Source: Spinellus fusiger | Lineage: Eukaryota > Mucoromycota > Mucoromycetes > Mucorales > Phycomycetaceae | Reading direction: 5' to 3' | DNA: 64,000 nt | Assembly: GCA_025094145.1 (NCBI GenBank) | Contig: JALLLS010000058.1 | Span: 62,001-126,000, forward strand | Shown here: positions 23,775 through 33,890 of the stretch, one piece after another | Layout of the letters: every line of letters starts with the position of its first letter | How positions within the stretch are numbered: position 1 is the stretch's first letter | Notes under the pieces: model-generated | Told to the model about the DNA's origin: nothing | Seen by the model: the letters and a program-made list of their open reading frames with translations, nothing else | The model's database searches: none | Position numbers and translations under genes: made by a program

Positions 23775-24052
23775 AGGAGCTTGCAAAAATCTTAGGTATA
23801 TCTTAAATCCAAACCATAGTTTCACCCCTGAATTGTTTTTTACCAAACATCTTTCATTTATTGTCTTTCCACTATAATGTCTGCCCCATCTAACAACGCT
23901 AAACAAAACAAAACAAAACAATATATATATATTGATAAATATACTCATTGTCGTATTGCTCACTAGACCACTGTAGATGGTGCCAGCCATGTTGCCATTC
24001 CTGCTAGGTTTGAAGTTAGTCTACAGTCAATTTCCCGTATTGTAAAGAGATA
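23775..24052 (+). mobile_element. Truncated Tc1-like relic (5' part)
   Basis: A decayed 5' fragment of a Tc1/mariner-type element, transposase on the plus strand. It keeps an upstream leader, a start like MSAPSNNAK and a helix-turn-helix segment (VAIPARFEVSLQSISRIVKRY), then stops abruptly about 60 bases from the P450 stop codon at 24110. It is highly similar, in inverted orientation, to 28180-28470. Confidence 0.8.
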
Positions 24053-24109
24053 CAAAACAAAACATATTTCCTATGAGATTGTTTTTGAACAGTGATCGAT
24101 AAGAAATCT

Positions 24110-26203
24110 TTATATCATTTTATTAGGACGTTCAACAAATCTCAGCTTGTAAGGCTTAGGCTTCATAACTAAGCCGCCATCTACAATAGTTTTTAAATCT
24201 GCATATACCGGATTACCATCATCATCAAGTGCTGGTTCAATAGTACAGCGTGCCCAAAGATTAATATACATAAGAAAGATATGAAGTTCAGCCTATTAAA
24301 AAAATCAAATGTTCTCATTAATATAAAAAAAACATAAACTTTGTTAAAACTATTATCACAAAAAGTCTTACCAAATGAATACCAGGACAAATACGTCTGA
24401 ATGCACAAGTGATCAAATTTTAATGACTCACAAGTAATTACGTCAAAGTATTCTATTATTTACCTTCCCCATCCAAAAGTGAACTGGTCTCTGTCTTTTG
24501 TATTTCCATTGGCAGATGCATGAAATGTAGATTTGTTATTGCTAAAACGTTCAGGGATGAACTTTTCTGGATCAGGGTATATATCAGGATTTCTATGCAT
24601 GCTATACATATCACTAATCAAGACAGTTTCTTTTTTTATCATGTAGTTATTCACTATGACTATAAAAAATGAAAACTTATATGTCAGCTTGATTTATATA
24701 AAAAAAACATCTACTTACAATCTTGTTCAGCAACATGAGGAACTCCGTAAGGTGTAGTAGGAAAAAGACGTATAATTTCTCTTTGAACACAAATCAAAAA
24801 TGGGAGCTCTTCATGTTCTTCAAACATTGGTAAACGTTTATGTTTAGCAATAAATACATCAATCTCTGTACATATCTTTTTTTGAGTTTCTGGGTAATGT
24901 GACAACATAGCAAGAGCCCATGAAATTGTCATAGAAACAGTATGTGTTCCACCAATAATAAGATCACCTTTATGAATAAAAAAAATCAGCACCATGTCAG
25001 ACTAGACTTTTAACTGACTTTAACTTACTTGTAAGAATCATTAAATCGTCTTCATCGAATTCTTTTTCTTTCTCTTTTTCCTTCATTCTACGGATTAAAC
25101 AGTCTGTATCTCTTTCAAGAGCTTCATTCACCATGCCTCGCATGACAAGATCACGTAAATTATCAATAAAATCTTGCCGAATTTTATTTCTTCTTTTGTT
25201 GTTCCGGAGAATAGTAAAAATAGGTACACTTTTTTCCAGATTTTCGTCAATACCCACAAACTTTGTATTAGTGTTCATGATATCCATTATCTGAATAAAT
25301 AATTTATCTTCTACTGATTCAACACAGGTATCACAGCAAATTCTCAACATCACATTCAAAGATCCGAGTGTAAGATAATCAACTGGATCAAGTCCTTCTG
25401 GTGAATTTCCACCTGAAATCAGCTGATTTACCATATGCTCTTTCTCTAACTGAAATGTATCTTCTAACTTATCCACATATTTTGGGGACAGTAAAGAATT
25501 TACTACAGTAGTGTGTTAATAATGGTGAAGCTTCTGACAATTTCTCATTGTACATTTTCTTTACCAATAGATCTCGCGTTCTTCCATTTCTTTCCATAGT
25601 TGCTAAATACAATACTTCTAACCATACAAATATATTAAAGTTTTATGAATTACAATGTTTAGCAAGCCTTTCTCCTTCTCTTTCTTACCTTTCACCAGGG
25701 CTGTAGTATTTATCACAAAATGCGTTGTAGGGCCGTGAGGAAGTGATGAGTCCATTAGTGTTAAACACTTCATGGGCAAAGGCTGGATCGGAAATAAATA
25801 TAAAGTCTTGGACTCCCATTTTAACATGAATAACAGGTCCTAGAAAAATAGAGGTTAAAACAATAATATATTATTACACTTGGAACTGTATGGATTACCT
25901 AATTCCTTATGCCACTCATATGTTTTTAAAAAAGAGTTTTCACCAAGGTGTGGTAGATGACCTAGACAATATGATCATCATCAGCTTATCGATTCTAATT
26001 TATTTCTTACCAAAGTATGGGTATTTTCCTTTGGGCATAGGTATTTTGTCAAAGCCATCATTTTTCTTGTCTTTAGAACCGGAATAGAGTGCATACAGAG
26101 CTGTACTGATAGCCACAACACTCACAGTCTGAAGTGGATAGTCTTTTAAAAGACTAATGACTGAGTATTTGCCGTCAAGAAAGGGAATAGAAGTAGAGCT
26201 CAT
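24110..26203 (-). CDS. Cytochrome P450, copy A
   Basis: Haem monooxygenase of a fungal P450 family, probably anchored in the ER by an N-terminal hydrophobic segment (VSVVAISTALYALY, about residues 26-40). About nine exons run from 26203 to the stop at 24110. Landmarks in order: proline-rich hinge PMPKGKYPYFG, a region MGVQDFIFISDPAFAHEVF, I-helix IIGGTHTVSMTIS, ExxR motif in QREIIRLFP, PERF motif FIPERF, and the haem loop FTFGWGRRICPGIH split by an intron with the cysteine just after it. The I-helix carries His where most P450s have the acidic residue of the (A/G)GxD/E-T consensus, which could affect oxygen activation. The full reading frame otherwise seems open. It faces away from copy B at 31068-33156 and shares with it a perfectly identical 5' block. 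Substrate unknown. Confidence 0.85.
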
Positions 26204-26236
26204 AGAGTAGAGAGTAGACCGGAATAATATGACTTT
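25923..26236 (-). repeat. 314-bp block identical to 31035-31348 (inverted)
   Basis: Covers 33 bases before the ATG, exon 1, intron 1 and part of exon 2 of P450 copy A. I compared it base by base with copy B and found no difference, even inside the intron. Similarity falls sharply outside. Confidence 0.9.
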
Positions 26237-26241
26237 TCGCT

Positions 26242-26251
26242 TTTATTTATA
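26242..26251 (-). promoter_or_regulatory. TATA-like element of P450 copy A
   Basis: TATAAATAAA on the minus strand, about 40 bases before the start codon and just outside the identical block. Copy B has TATAAAAAG at the equivalent place, so the two promoters differ. Confidence 0.45.
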
Positions 26252-27289
26252 CACTATTCTCTAATACATAGCGAGTGCACTCTACAGACATACATTCATA
26301 TTAGTACCTTAAATCCTGTGGACAAAATTTAAATATCTTGATATTTATATAGAAAGAGCTGTTATTATCAGATATGATGAAAAGCTATTATAGGTATATT
26401 CAGTAGTCAACATTTAACTAGTTATAAGGTGTATTCTCTATAAAAAGCTTTATTAAGTCTAGTTGTGATCGTTAAAATGTAATTTTTCAGGTTGGTTTTC
26501 TTTTAGTCTTTTTAATTTTTGAGAGTTCATTGATCTGATTATTGTTGTAGTGACTTATCCACTGCAAACTTCCAACACTAACATGAAGATCCCGTGACCT
26601 AACATATTAACATACAAACTAAAACGGAGGATTAAGAAGACTATGACAAATAGAAAGTGAATAGATTATAGAAGGAGAAAACTAGTATGAATAACAGTAG
26701 ATACAAAATAAATAAAGGCATTCTATTCAAAAACAAGGTTGTGCCCAATTCCTATCCTATTTTATTATCATATATCATAAACGTTATAATTGTATCGATT
26801 ATGGTGTTACCGAGTTATTTTTTATGAAAGTATAACAGGTGCTAAAGTTTAATTTAACAAACCAAAAAAAGGGAGACAAACATTCACGTCAGACAGACAC
26901 ATACAAAAGCGACTTTACCATAGAATGTCTACTCTTATGAAAAGTCATAGTAAATAAATAAAATATGGATGGATGGATCCAAGTATAATAGTATTTACAA
27001 TATTTATACTTGATCATATAAATCCTCAACCACAGGATAGACAAGTATTAGAATTATGAACATAAGTTGAAAGAATACGACATTCAAACCAAAATAAAAT
27101 GCAAAGATAAAACTCGAATGTAAAATGACCCTCAATAAGTAATCGGTTTTTTTTTCAAATGCATATTTCTTTTATTTTAGATACATACTTTATTTTAATA
27201 GTGTTATAACTTCATGAATTCATTAGATGAAGACTTGAAACTTTCAATGGATACAAGAGGTGTGTTTATAATACATAAAAGTGACTTTT
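26252..27289. other. Intergenic AT-rich region
   Basis: One kilobase of P450-A upstream sequence, AT-rich, with no supported gene or repeat family. Confidence 0.45.
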
Positions 27290-28470
27290 ATTACCAGGCT
27301 ATCTAATAACCACTGTGACCACCCTTTGCATCAATGCTGCTCAAAATAGGATCATCTGGAATGTCTTTGGGAATCTTTTCTTATTCTTCCAACAAGACAG
27401 TCTCTAAATCTCAAAGACTATTTCTATGCATCATTATTTTTCTGATATAAATATTAAGTCTGCTCTATATGTTTTCTATGGTGTGGAAACTGGGGCTTTG
27501 TGAGAGCCACCCCTTCGTAGTGACAATACTCTCATTTGTCTTCCATATCTTGGACTCTGCTTTTATGGCAGCTGACATTGTCTTCATGAAGTACATAGTC
27601 CACCTCTGAATTTAGTGCCTTGAGGTGAGCTAATTTGGGGCAGTGGTCTTCTTTCAAGATCTCAATGTATCTTCTACTGTCTATACTGCCCTTCACAGGC
27701 ACTAACCTTTTAACACCTTCACCAGTGAAAGAACCCTACACCATTACACTGCGACTTCCAAACTTTTTTTTGTCAGCCTTACATTCCTTGGGATCACCTC
27801 TTCGTTCTTATTTCTTTGTGCTACTCTAGTATGGTTGTTGGTCTTTATCAACTGATACCTTGACTGATCAGATCAGATGACAGTCTTTCAGTCTTCTTCT
27901 GTCCAGCAAAGGTGGGCCTTGGATCAAGCAAACCTCAACCTCTTGTGCTTATTGGTGAGAGAAGGTTTCTTGACTACCCTGCAAGAAGACAGGCTAAGCT
28001 TCTTCATCATTATTCTGAAAGTGTTCATGGACATTTTGGTGACCATTTGCTTGTGAAGCATTTTCATTATATGAAATGAATCCTATTCAACTTCATACAA
28101 CCTCTCTCTCGTTAGTCTCAGTAAGAATAGGCTTACTTTTTGTGTTTCTTCTGGCCTTGTAGCACCCAGTTTTTTTTTGTATCTCTTTACAATACGGGAA
28201 ATTGACTGTAGACTAACTTCAAACCTAGCAGGAATAGCAACATGGCTGGCACCATCTACAGTGGCCTCGTGAGCAATACGACAATGAGTATATTTATCAA
28301 TATATATATATATATTGTTTCCAATCGATCTTTTGTTTTGTTTTGTTTTTTAGCGTTGTTAGGTGGGGTAGACATTATAGTAGAAAGACAATAAATGAAA
28401 GATGTTTGGTAAAAAACAATTCAGGGGTGAAACTATGGTTTGGATTTAAGATATACCTAAGATTTTTGCA
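27290..28470 (-). mobile_element. Degenerate Tc1-like element (second family)
   Basis: Minus-strand relic with the whole layout of a Tc1/mariner transposase but many stops and frame changes. Recognisable pieces are the start region (28375, MSTPPNNAK-like), the HTH matching the copy at 23775-24052, the REVV/KKLSLSS-like middle at about 27960-28000, an Asp-containing DQSRYQLIKT-like segment near 27860, and the C-terminal GGHSGY-like end at about 27305. It is related to the element at 9274-10486 at the protein level (shared plus-strand words such as TCTTGTGCTTA and CTATACTGCCCTTCACAG) but much older. I could not identify reliable TIRs. Confidence 0.8.
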
Positions 28471-28684
28471 AGCTACGGTACATTGTCTTTCCACAAGATA
28501 ACAGTTATCTTTTTGGTGCCTTGTTTTCCTTGCTGACTCTATAGCTTTTTGAATATCTATTCTTAACTTACTATTTACCATCATTTCCACTTATTTCTCA
28601 TTATTTTCCCCTCATTTGAAGTTTTGTATTCTCTTATTCTTCTATCTATCCTTTCTCTGAATTTATTTTTTCACTTAAGTATTT

Positions 28685-28790
28685 GAAGTGTTTCTATGTT
28701 TATTCTTATTTTTCAAACAGTTTTCATAGGGTGGCTAACATGCCCAATGCGTGAATAGCACTAACACCCAAAAATAAAAATAGTTTGAAC
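28685..28790. repeat. Dispersed repeat, copy 1 (see 48745-48855)
   Basis: About 106 bases that closely match 48745-48855 in the same orientation. Shared words include GAAGTGTTTCTATGTTTAT, CATAGGGTGGCTAA, ATGCCCAATG and GTGAATAGCA, followed by ACACCCAAAAATAAAA. It lies outside any gene. Confidence 0.85.
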
Positions 28791-30269
28791 AATTCTGGTA
28801 TGCTTGTAAAGGTAGGTTGAAAAGAGAACCACTTTTGGAGGAAATATTGTCTTCAAGAATTGCATATGCATCCAACTAAATTCTAGTAATTGACCTCAAA
28901 AGTTTCTGTAGATACTCTGAAAACAAGTTTGATAATTACTTAAACGAAAGGTCTATTTAATAATAAAGTCGTATTGTCGCATTTGACGTATTCAAATTAT
29001 ATACCAATTTCTAACTTTATGCGACAATGTTTTTCACAATTATGAGCCAATTTCTTTTTGTTAATACGACAATATTTTTGGAAATAAATACGCCAATACT
29101 TTCTGAAAATAGTGTATTATTCTTTTACACAGTTAGTCTTTTTTTTTCTATGGTTTTCTGTCCTCGTGTGATAACTCTCTATGTCTAATGTTACACACTG
29201 CAATGTGTTGGTAGATTTAATATAGTACCAACAAGGCTGACATCTTAGTGAAAAGGTCAGAATACATAGCATTTTATACAAACAGTTCATATTTGTTATG
29301 GATTATGACCTACAGATAGACTAAAGTGTATAGAATAAGCTTATTAGAAAATTATAAGAAGGATGAAATAAGTTTCCATGTGTATTCAGTCTACTATTTG
29401 AATAGACAACGGAGCTCAAGATATTGCATGTCTATGATCTCTAAGCCTTGCCACCTATTCAATTTCCTTCTGTTACACTGATTTTCTGTCTGGCCCTATA
29501 TTGTAAGCACTCTGATACCTTTGAATAAATTACTCGTTATTCTAACTACAATAGTTTAGCGACCCTAAGGTTATAGATATATTTGCGTCTGTAGCCTTTT
29601 TTTATGAGAGATCCTAAGTAATTATATATCAGACACTGGTTCAGAAGACAGTCGAGATAAGAGTCGTATCTTTAAATATACTGTAGAGATATTCGATGTA
29701 ATAGTTAAAAATAGTGCCTGTGAAAGAGCGCTATCATAGTAAATAGGATCTCCAAGAGCAACAATATATCTCTTGAATAATACAATAGAAGCAACAACAG
29801 TAATTCTCACTCTATATTAATTCAAAAAACTATAATTATAATTATAATTAGGTTTAGTTTATCTTTTCTTTTTATAAAAATATAAGAATTGTAATAGGTA
29901 CACCTATTCCTTCTCTTGTGTGTTTTGTTATTCTAATGTTATTTCTCAAACTATCTTCCATCAACTCCTCACTAATCTCTGTTATTTTAATGATGATGAT
30001 GAAATAGAAAACTTCTATCATCCTGACATGAATATACTAGCTAGAGCTTATAAAGCTAAAGGAGAATATAAGGCGCACAGATAGTACAAATAAAAAGCAT
30101 TCTGGGGTGCATCTAACCATAGAAGCATTTTCATGCAACAACAAACATAATGCGGGGTTATGATAGGAGATAGAGCCAATTAAACCAACAATAGTGATAG
30201 AAGGACTAACAAAAAGCTCGTGAGTCACAGGAAAATATAACTTGAATAGAGGCAAGTAAAATACTCCCA

Positions 30270-30332
30270 TAAATTATCTGTTTACAAAGAAACCATTCAC
30301 AAAGAATCGTTTCTTTGTAAACAGATAATTTA
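30270..30332. repeat. Perfect 24-bp inverted repeat (hairpin)
   Basis: The arms 30270-30293 and 30309-30332 are exact reverse complements (inner part ATCTGTTTACAAAGAAAC), with a 15-base loop. No T-run follows as in a bacterial-type terminator, and no gene ends here. Confidence 0.9.
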
Positions 30333-31020
30333 CTAAAATATTGTATAACCTTGACAGAAGACTTGACTGGGAAATAAAGCGATCTTGCCTCTAAAAAAAT
30401 TATGAGCGTGGGCCAGAAAGATGATGTTTATTTTAATAGGATAGAAATATTACTTTTATACACCCCATCGTACACTCTATCTATGAGGTAAACGCTAATT
30501 TCATATAAAATTATTATTATACATATAAATAAAGACTTCTCAATAGGAAGAATATCATAAGAAACTCATTTCAGCCATTGCCACCCTATTTAAACATTTA
30601 TTCCACAAGTAGTAACAGTGTGATATGTGTAAGTTTTAATCTATAAAAGACGATTTATTGCTCATTCAGAGACATTACAAACATAAAATTTAAAAGTCAG
30701 AATATTCTCTTAGTGAAGAAAACAGCTCATGAAAAGTATTCGATCATCTCAAATTCTGGTTACTTTTTTCTTCTTCTTTTTCTTCTTTCTGCATTAGAGT
30801 ACTTTAATTTTTTTAGTCATATATTTATAAATTTATTAGACAAAGGCTTTAAGATCTTAATAGAAAAGGAAAAAGAACGTCTTGCTATAGCATTAGTAGT
30901 TTTACTGTCAAAATGCTTAATTTTGTATTACCACATCTATGCATATTCATTAACTCAAGACTTTCTGAATTTGGAATGATAAAGTGATTTCTATATCTTG
31001 GTTCAGTAAAAAAAAAGAAA

Positions 31021-31029
31021 TATAAAAAG
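31021..31029 (+). promoter_or_regulatory. TATA box of P450 copy B
   Basis: TATAAAAAG, about 40 bases before the ATG at 31068 and just upstream of the block that is identical to copy A. Confidence 0.5.
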
Positions 31030-31034
31030 AGTGG

Positions 31035-31348
31035 AAAGTCATATTATTCCGGTCTACTCTCTACTCTATGAGCTCTACTTCTATTCCCTTTCTTGACGGC
31101 AAATACTCAGTCATTAGTCTTTTAAAAGACTATCCACTTCAGACTGTGAGTGTTGTGGCTATCAGTACAGCTCTGTATGCACTCTATTCCGGTTCTAAAG
31201 ACAAGAAAAATGATGGCTTTGACAAAATACCTATGCCCAAAGGAAAATACCCATACTTTGGTAAGAAATAAATTAGAATCGATAAGCTGATGATGATCAT
31301 ATTGTCTAGGTCATCTACCACACCTTGGTGAAAACTCTTTTTTAAAAA
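31035..31348 (+). repeat. 314-bp block identical to 25923-26236 (inverted)
   Basis: The copy-B partner of the conversion tract: 33 bases of leader, exon 1, intron 1 and the first part of exon 2. The first mismatch is at 31349 (T against C in copy A). Beyond it intron 2 is unrelated in sequence and the later exons are clearly diverged. Confidence 0.9.
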
Positions 31349-33156
31349 TATATGAGTGGCATAAAGAACTAGGTAATTATAGCTGTAATCTTATTTCAAG
31401 TCTTCATACAATCTTTCAACTCATTTGTTTACAGGTCCTATCGTTCATGTCAAGATGGGGGTACAGGACTATATTTTTATTTCTGATCCTACTTTTGCCC
31501 ATGAAGTGTTCAATATTAATGGAAATGTCACCTTCTCACGAGCATCCAACAAATTCAGTGATACATACTATAGTGTAAATGGAAGGTAAAAAAAGATTGT
31601 TTTACTTAAGCTATACAGCAGTTTTATTCACTTACCTTAAACATTCAGAGGAATTGGCTTTGTCAAAGATAAGAAGAAGTTAAAAGAGTCGAGACTTGCT
31701 GGTAAGACAATGATAATAAAGTTAAAGTAAGAGTAAATAATTGTGCTTAACAATTGTAATAGCAAATAGCTGGTTATCGCCTAACGCAGTGGATAAATTG
31801 GGTGATATGATTCAGCTTGAGACAAGCACCCTCGTCGAACGATTGATTAAAAAAAGTAGCAACAAGGAAGGAATATATCCATTTCAAGATATTGAACTCC
31901 GGTCTCTTAACGTGATATTAAGAGTTTGTGTCGGTATTCATATTGAATCGTCTGAGGATCCTATTTGCGACAAGTTTATAGATATTGTCCATAAGTTCAC
32001 AGAATACTCATCCATAAAGGACAATATCGACACATATGTTCCAGTTCTTAGCTTTATGAACTATTTCCAGGACAAAGAAGAGAAGAGACGTGCATTTGCT
32101 GAGGATTTACGCAATCCCCTTCTTAGAGGACTGATATCTCAAGCTATTAAAGGTGATGTGGATTGTCTAGCCAAGGAGATGAAAGAATCAGACGAAAATA
32201 ATGTATACGATGAAGACGATATGTTAGCAATTATTAGTAAGTTAAAATATAACAGTTGTTTTTGGCTTGAAAAGACTAACGTGTTATTCATTTCTAATCT
32301 ATTTTATTCAAGGTGATCTTGTTGTTGCTGGAACAGATACTGTGTCTGTGGCAATTTCCAGAGCCTTTTTCGTATTATCTCATCATCCAGAAGTCCAAAA
32401 GAAACTATGTGTGGAAATTGACGCTTTTATTACCAAACATAAACGACTACCAACATTTGAAGAACGTGAAGAGTTCCCTTACATACTATCCGTTCAGAGG
32501 GAACTTATGCGTCTTTATCCTGTTACACCCTATGGACTTCCTCATTTTGTTGATGAAGATTGTAAGTGAAATTTATTTTATTTTGTTAGCTCAAGACTAA
32601 TCTGCATCTTTAGTTGTCGTGAACAATTATATGATCAAGAAAGGAACTGTTTTAGTCAGTGATATGTATAGCATGCACAGAAACCCTGATGTATTCCCTA
32701 GTCCAGATAAATTCATTCCTGAACGCTTTATGAACTACCCGTCTACATTTCATGCATACTCCAATGGAAATACAAAAGATAGAGATCAGTTTAACTTTGG
32801 CTGGGGGAGGTAAAAAATAATAAGAGAGTATGTTGTAATTGCTTGTGATTTATTGACCTTTTATTATATATTTATACTTAGACGTATTTGTCCTGGAATC
32901 TATTTGGTAAGCTCTTTAGTACAGATATAACTTTATGTATTCTAATCAAAATATTTGGATTGGGCTTCAATAGGCTGAAACTGAGATGTTTTATGCATAC
33001 ACAACTCTTTGGGCACGTTGTACTATTGAGCCAGTACTTGACTCCAAGGACAAACATATGTATAGTGATTCAGACAACTATGTTGATAATGGCCTAGTTA
33101 TAAATTCTAAGCCTTACACAGTAAAATTTGTCGAACGCCTCGATAAGTTGATCTAA
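31068..33156 (+). CDS. Cytochrome P450, copy B
   Basis: Paralogue of copy A with the same exon layout, from ATG at 31068 to TAA at 33154-33156. It has the identical N-terminal membrane segment and hinge (PMPKGKYPYFG), then GVQDYIFISDPTFAHEVF, a central domain (LRSLNVILRVCVGIHIES), a canonical I-helix VVAGTDTVSVAIS, ExxR in QRELMRLYP, PERF in FIPERF and haem loop FNFGWGRRICPGIY. The C terminus reads LWARCTIEPVLDSKDKH and ends VKFVERLDKLI. All P450 hallmarks are present, so an active haem enzyme is likely. Its substrate is unknown. The region around residue 110 (RGIGFVKDKKKLKESRL) lacks the usual C-helix Trp (copy A has KKWKNAR there), a possible oddity in haem-propionate contact. Confidence 0.88.
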
Positions 33157-33502
33157 TAACTGTTATTTCTTACTATGTCTACTTGTGATTTTCTTTAATA
33201 TAGTAATAAATATTGAATTATGTATTGTTATTTCTTAATGATGGTAGTACACTGTTTTCATAGATTGGTTATGCCAAATTTACATTGCATATTATGATTA
33301 TTCTCTGATCTTATAGAATAGAAGTGATATATAGTATGTCATAGTATCTATAGTGAATATTTCATATCAGCATAGCTTTTGTTGAGCATAATCATTTATA
33401 TTAGTCACATGAATATAGATAACATATATAGCAGAGATCTCATACTTGTACAAAATATAAAATATTAATATAAGAATATCAATATATGTGTGGCTCAAAG
33501 CT

Positions 33503-33890
33503 TTAATACTTGGTACTGTTACTCTCAATATCGATGGCGGCCTTGTATCCCCATTCCACATTGGCAATAAACTTGTTGGTTATCTCAGTAGTGTTTTTTT
33601 ACCATTATAGCATCAAGACATTCAAGATCCTAAAAATGACCTCTAAAAGCCACCCTCTTATGGAATTCATAGTCTGAAGTCTTTAAGTGATGTTTTATAG
33701 GATTCATATCAGATCTTTTAGAAGGCTAACTTTTTATTTTATTTTACAAGATGTGCTCATTGAGGTGGGACGCTCATACCTTGATATAGTTTTTTTAGTG
33801 CCTGGAATGAATCTTTAATGATCTTACGAGATAATTTTCTTTTATCCTCTCAGTAAGAATTAGTTTTCGATTTGTACTCTTTACCGCTTT
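33503..33890 (-). mobile_element. Internally deleted Tc1-like relic
   Basis: Minus-strand remnant. The C-terminal end (NTTEITNKFIANVEWGYKAA then NSTKY and stop at 33503) is a decayed form of the usual Tc1 end, and at 33790-33850 there is an N-terminal-type segment (SRKIIKDSFQALKKLYQG). The catalytic middle is missing. It lies about 350 bases beyond the P450-B stop. Confidence 0.65.

Larger units (their letters stand above)
28791..31034. other. Intergenic region upstream of P450 copy B
   Basis: AT-rich. Weak open frames at 29622-29810 and 30037-30270 (minus) and an 88-residue frame at 30713-30979 (plus, hydrophobic N terminus then KILIEKEKERLAIALVVLL) have no recognisable family and I do not call them. 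A perfect hairpin sits at 30270-30332. Confidence 0.45.

Noticed and set aside
30713..30979. 88-residue hydrophobic frame before P450 copy B
   Set aside because: AT-rich chance composition is enough to explain it; no homologue comes to mind.
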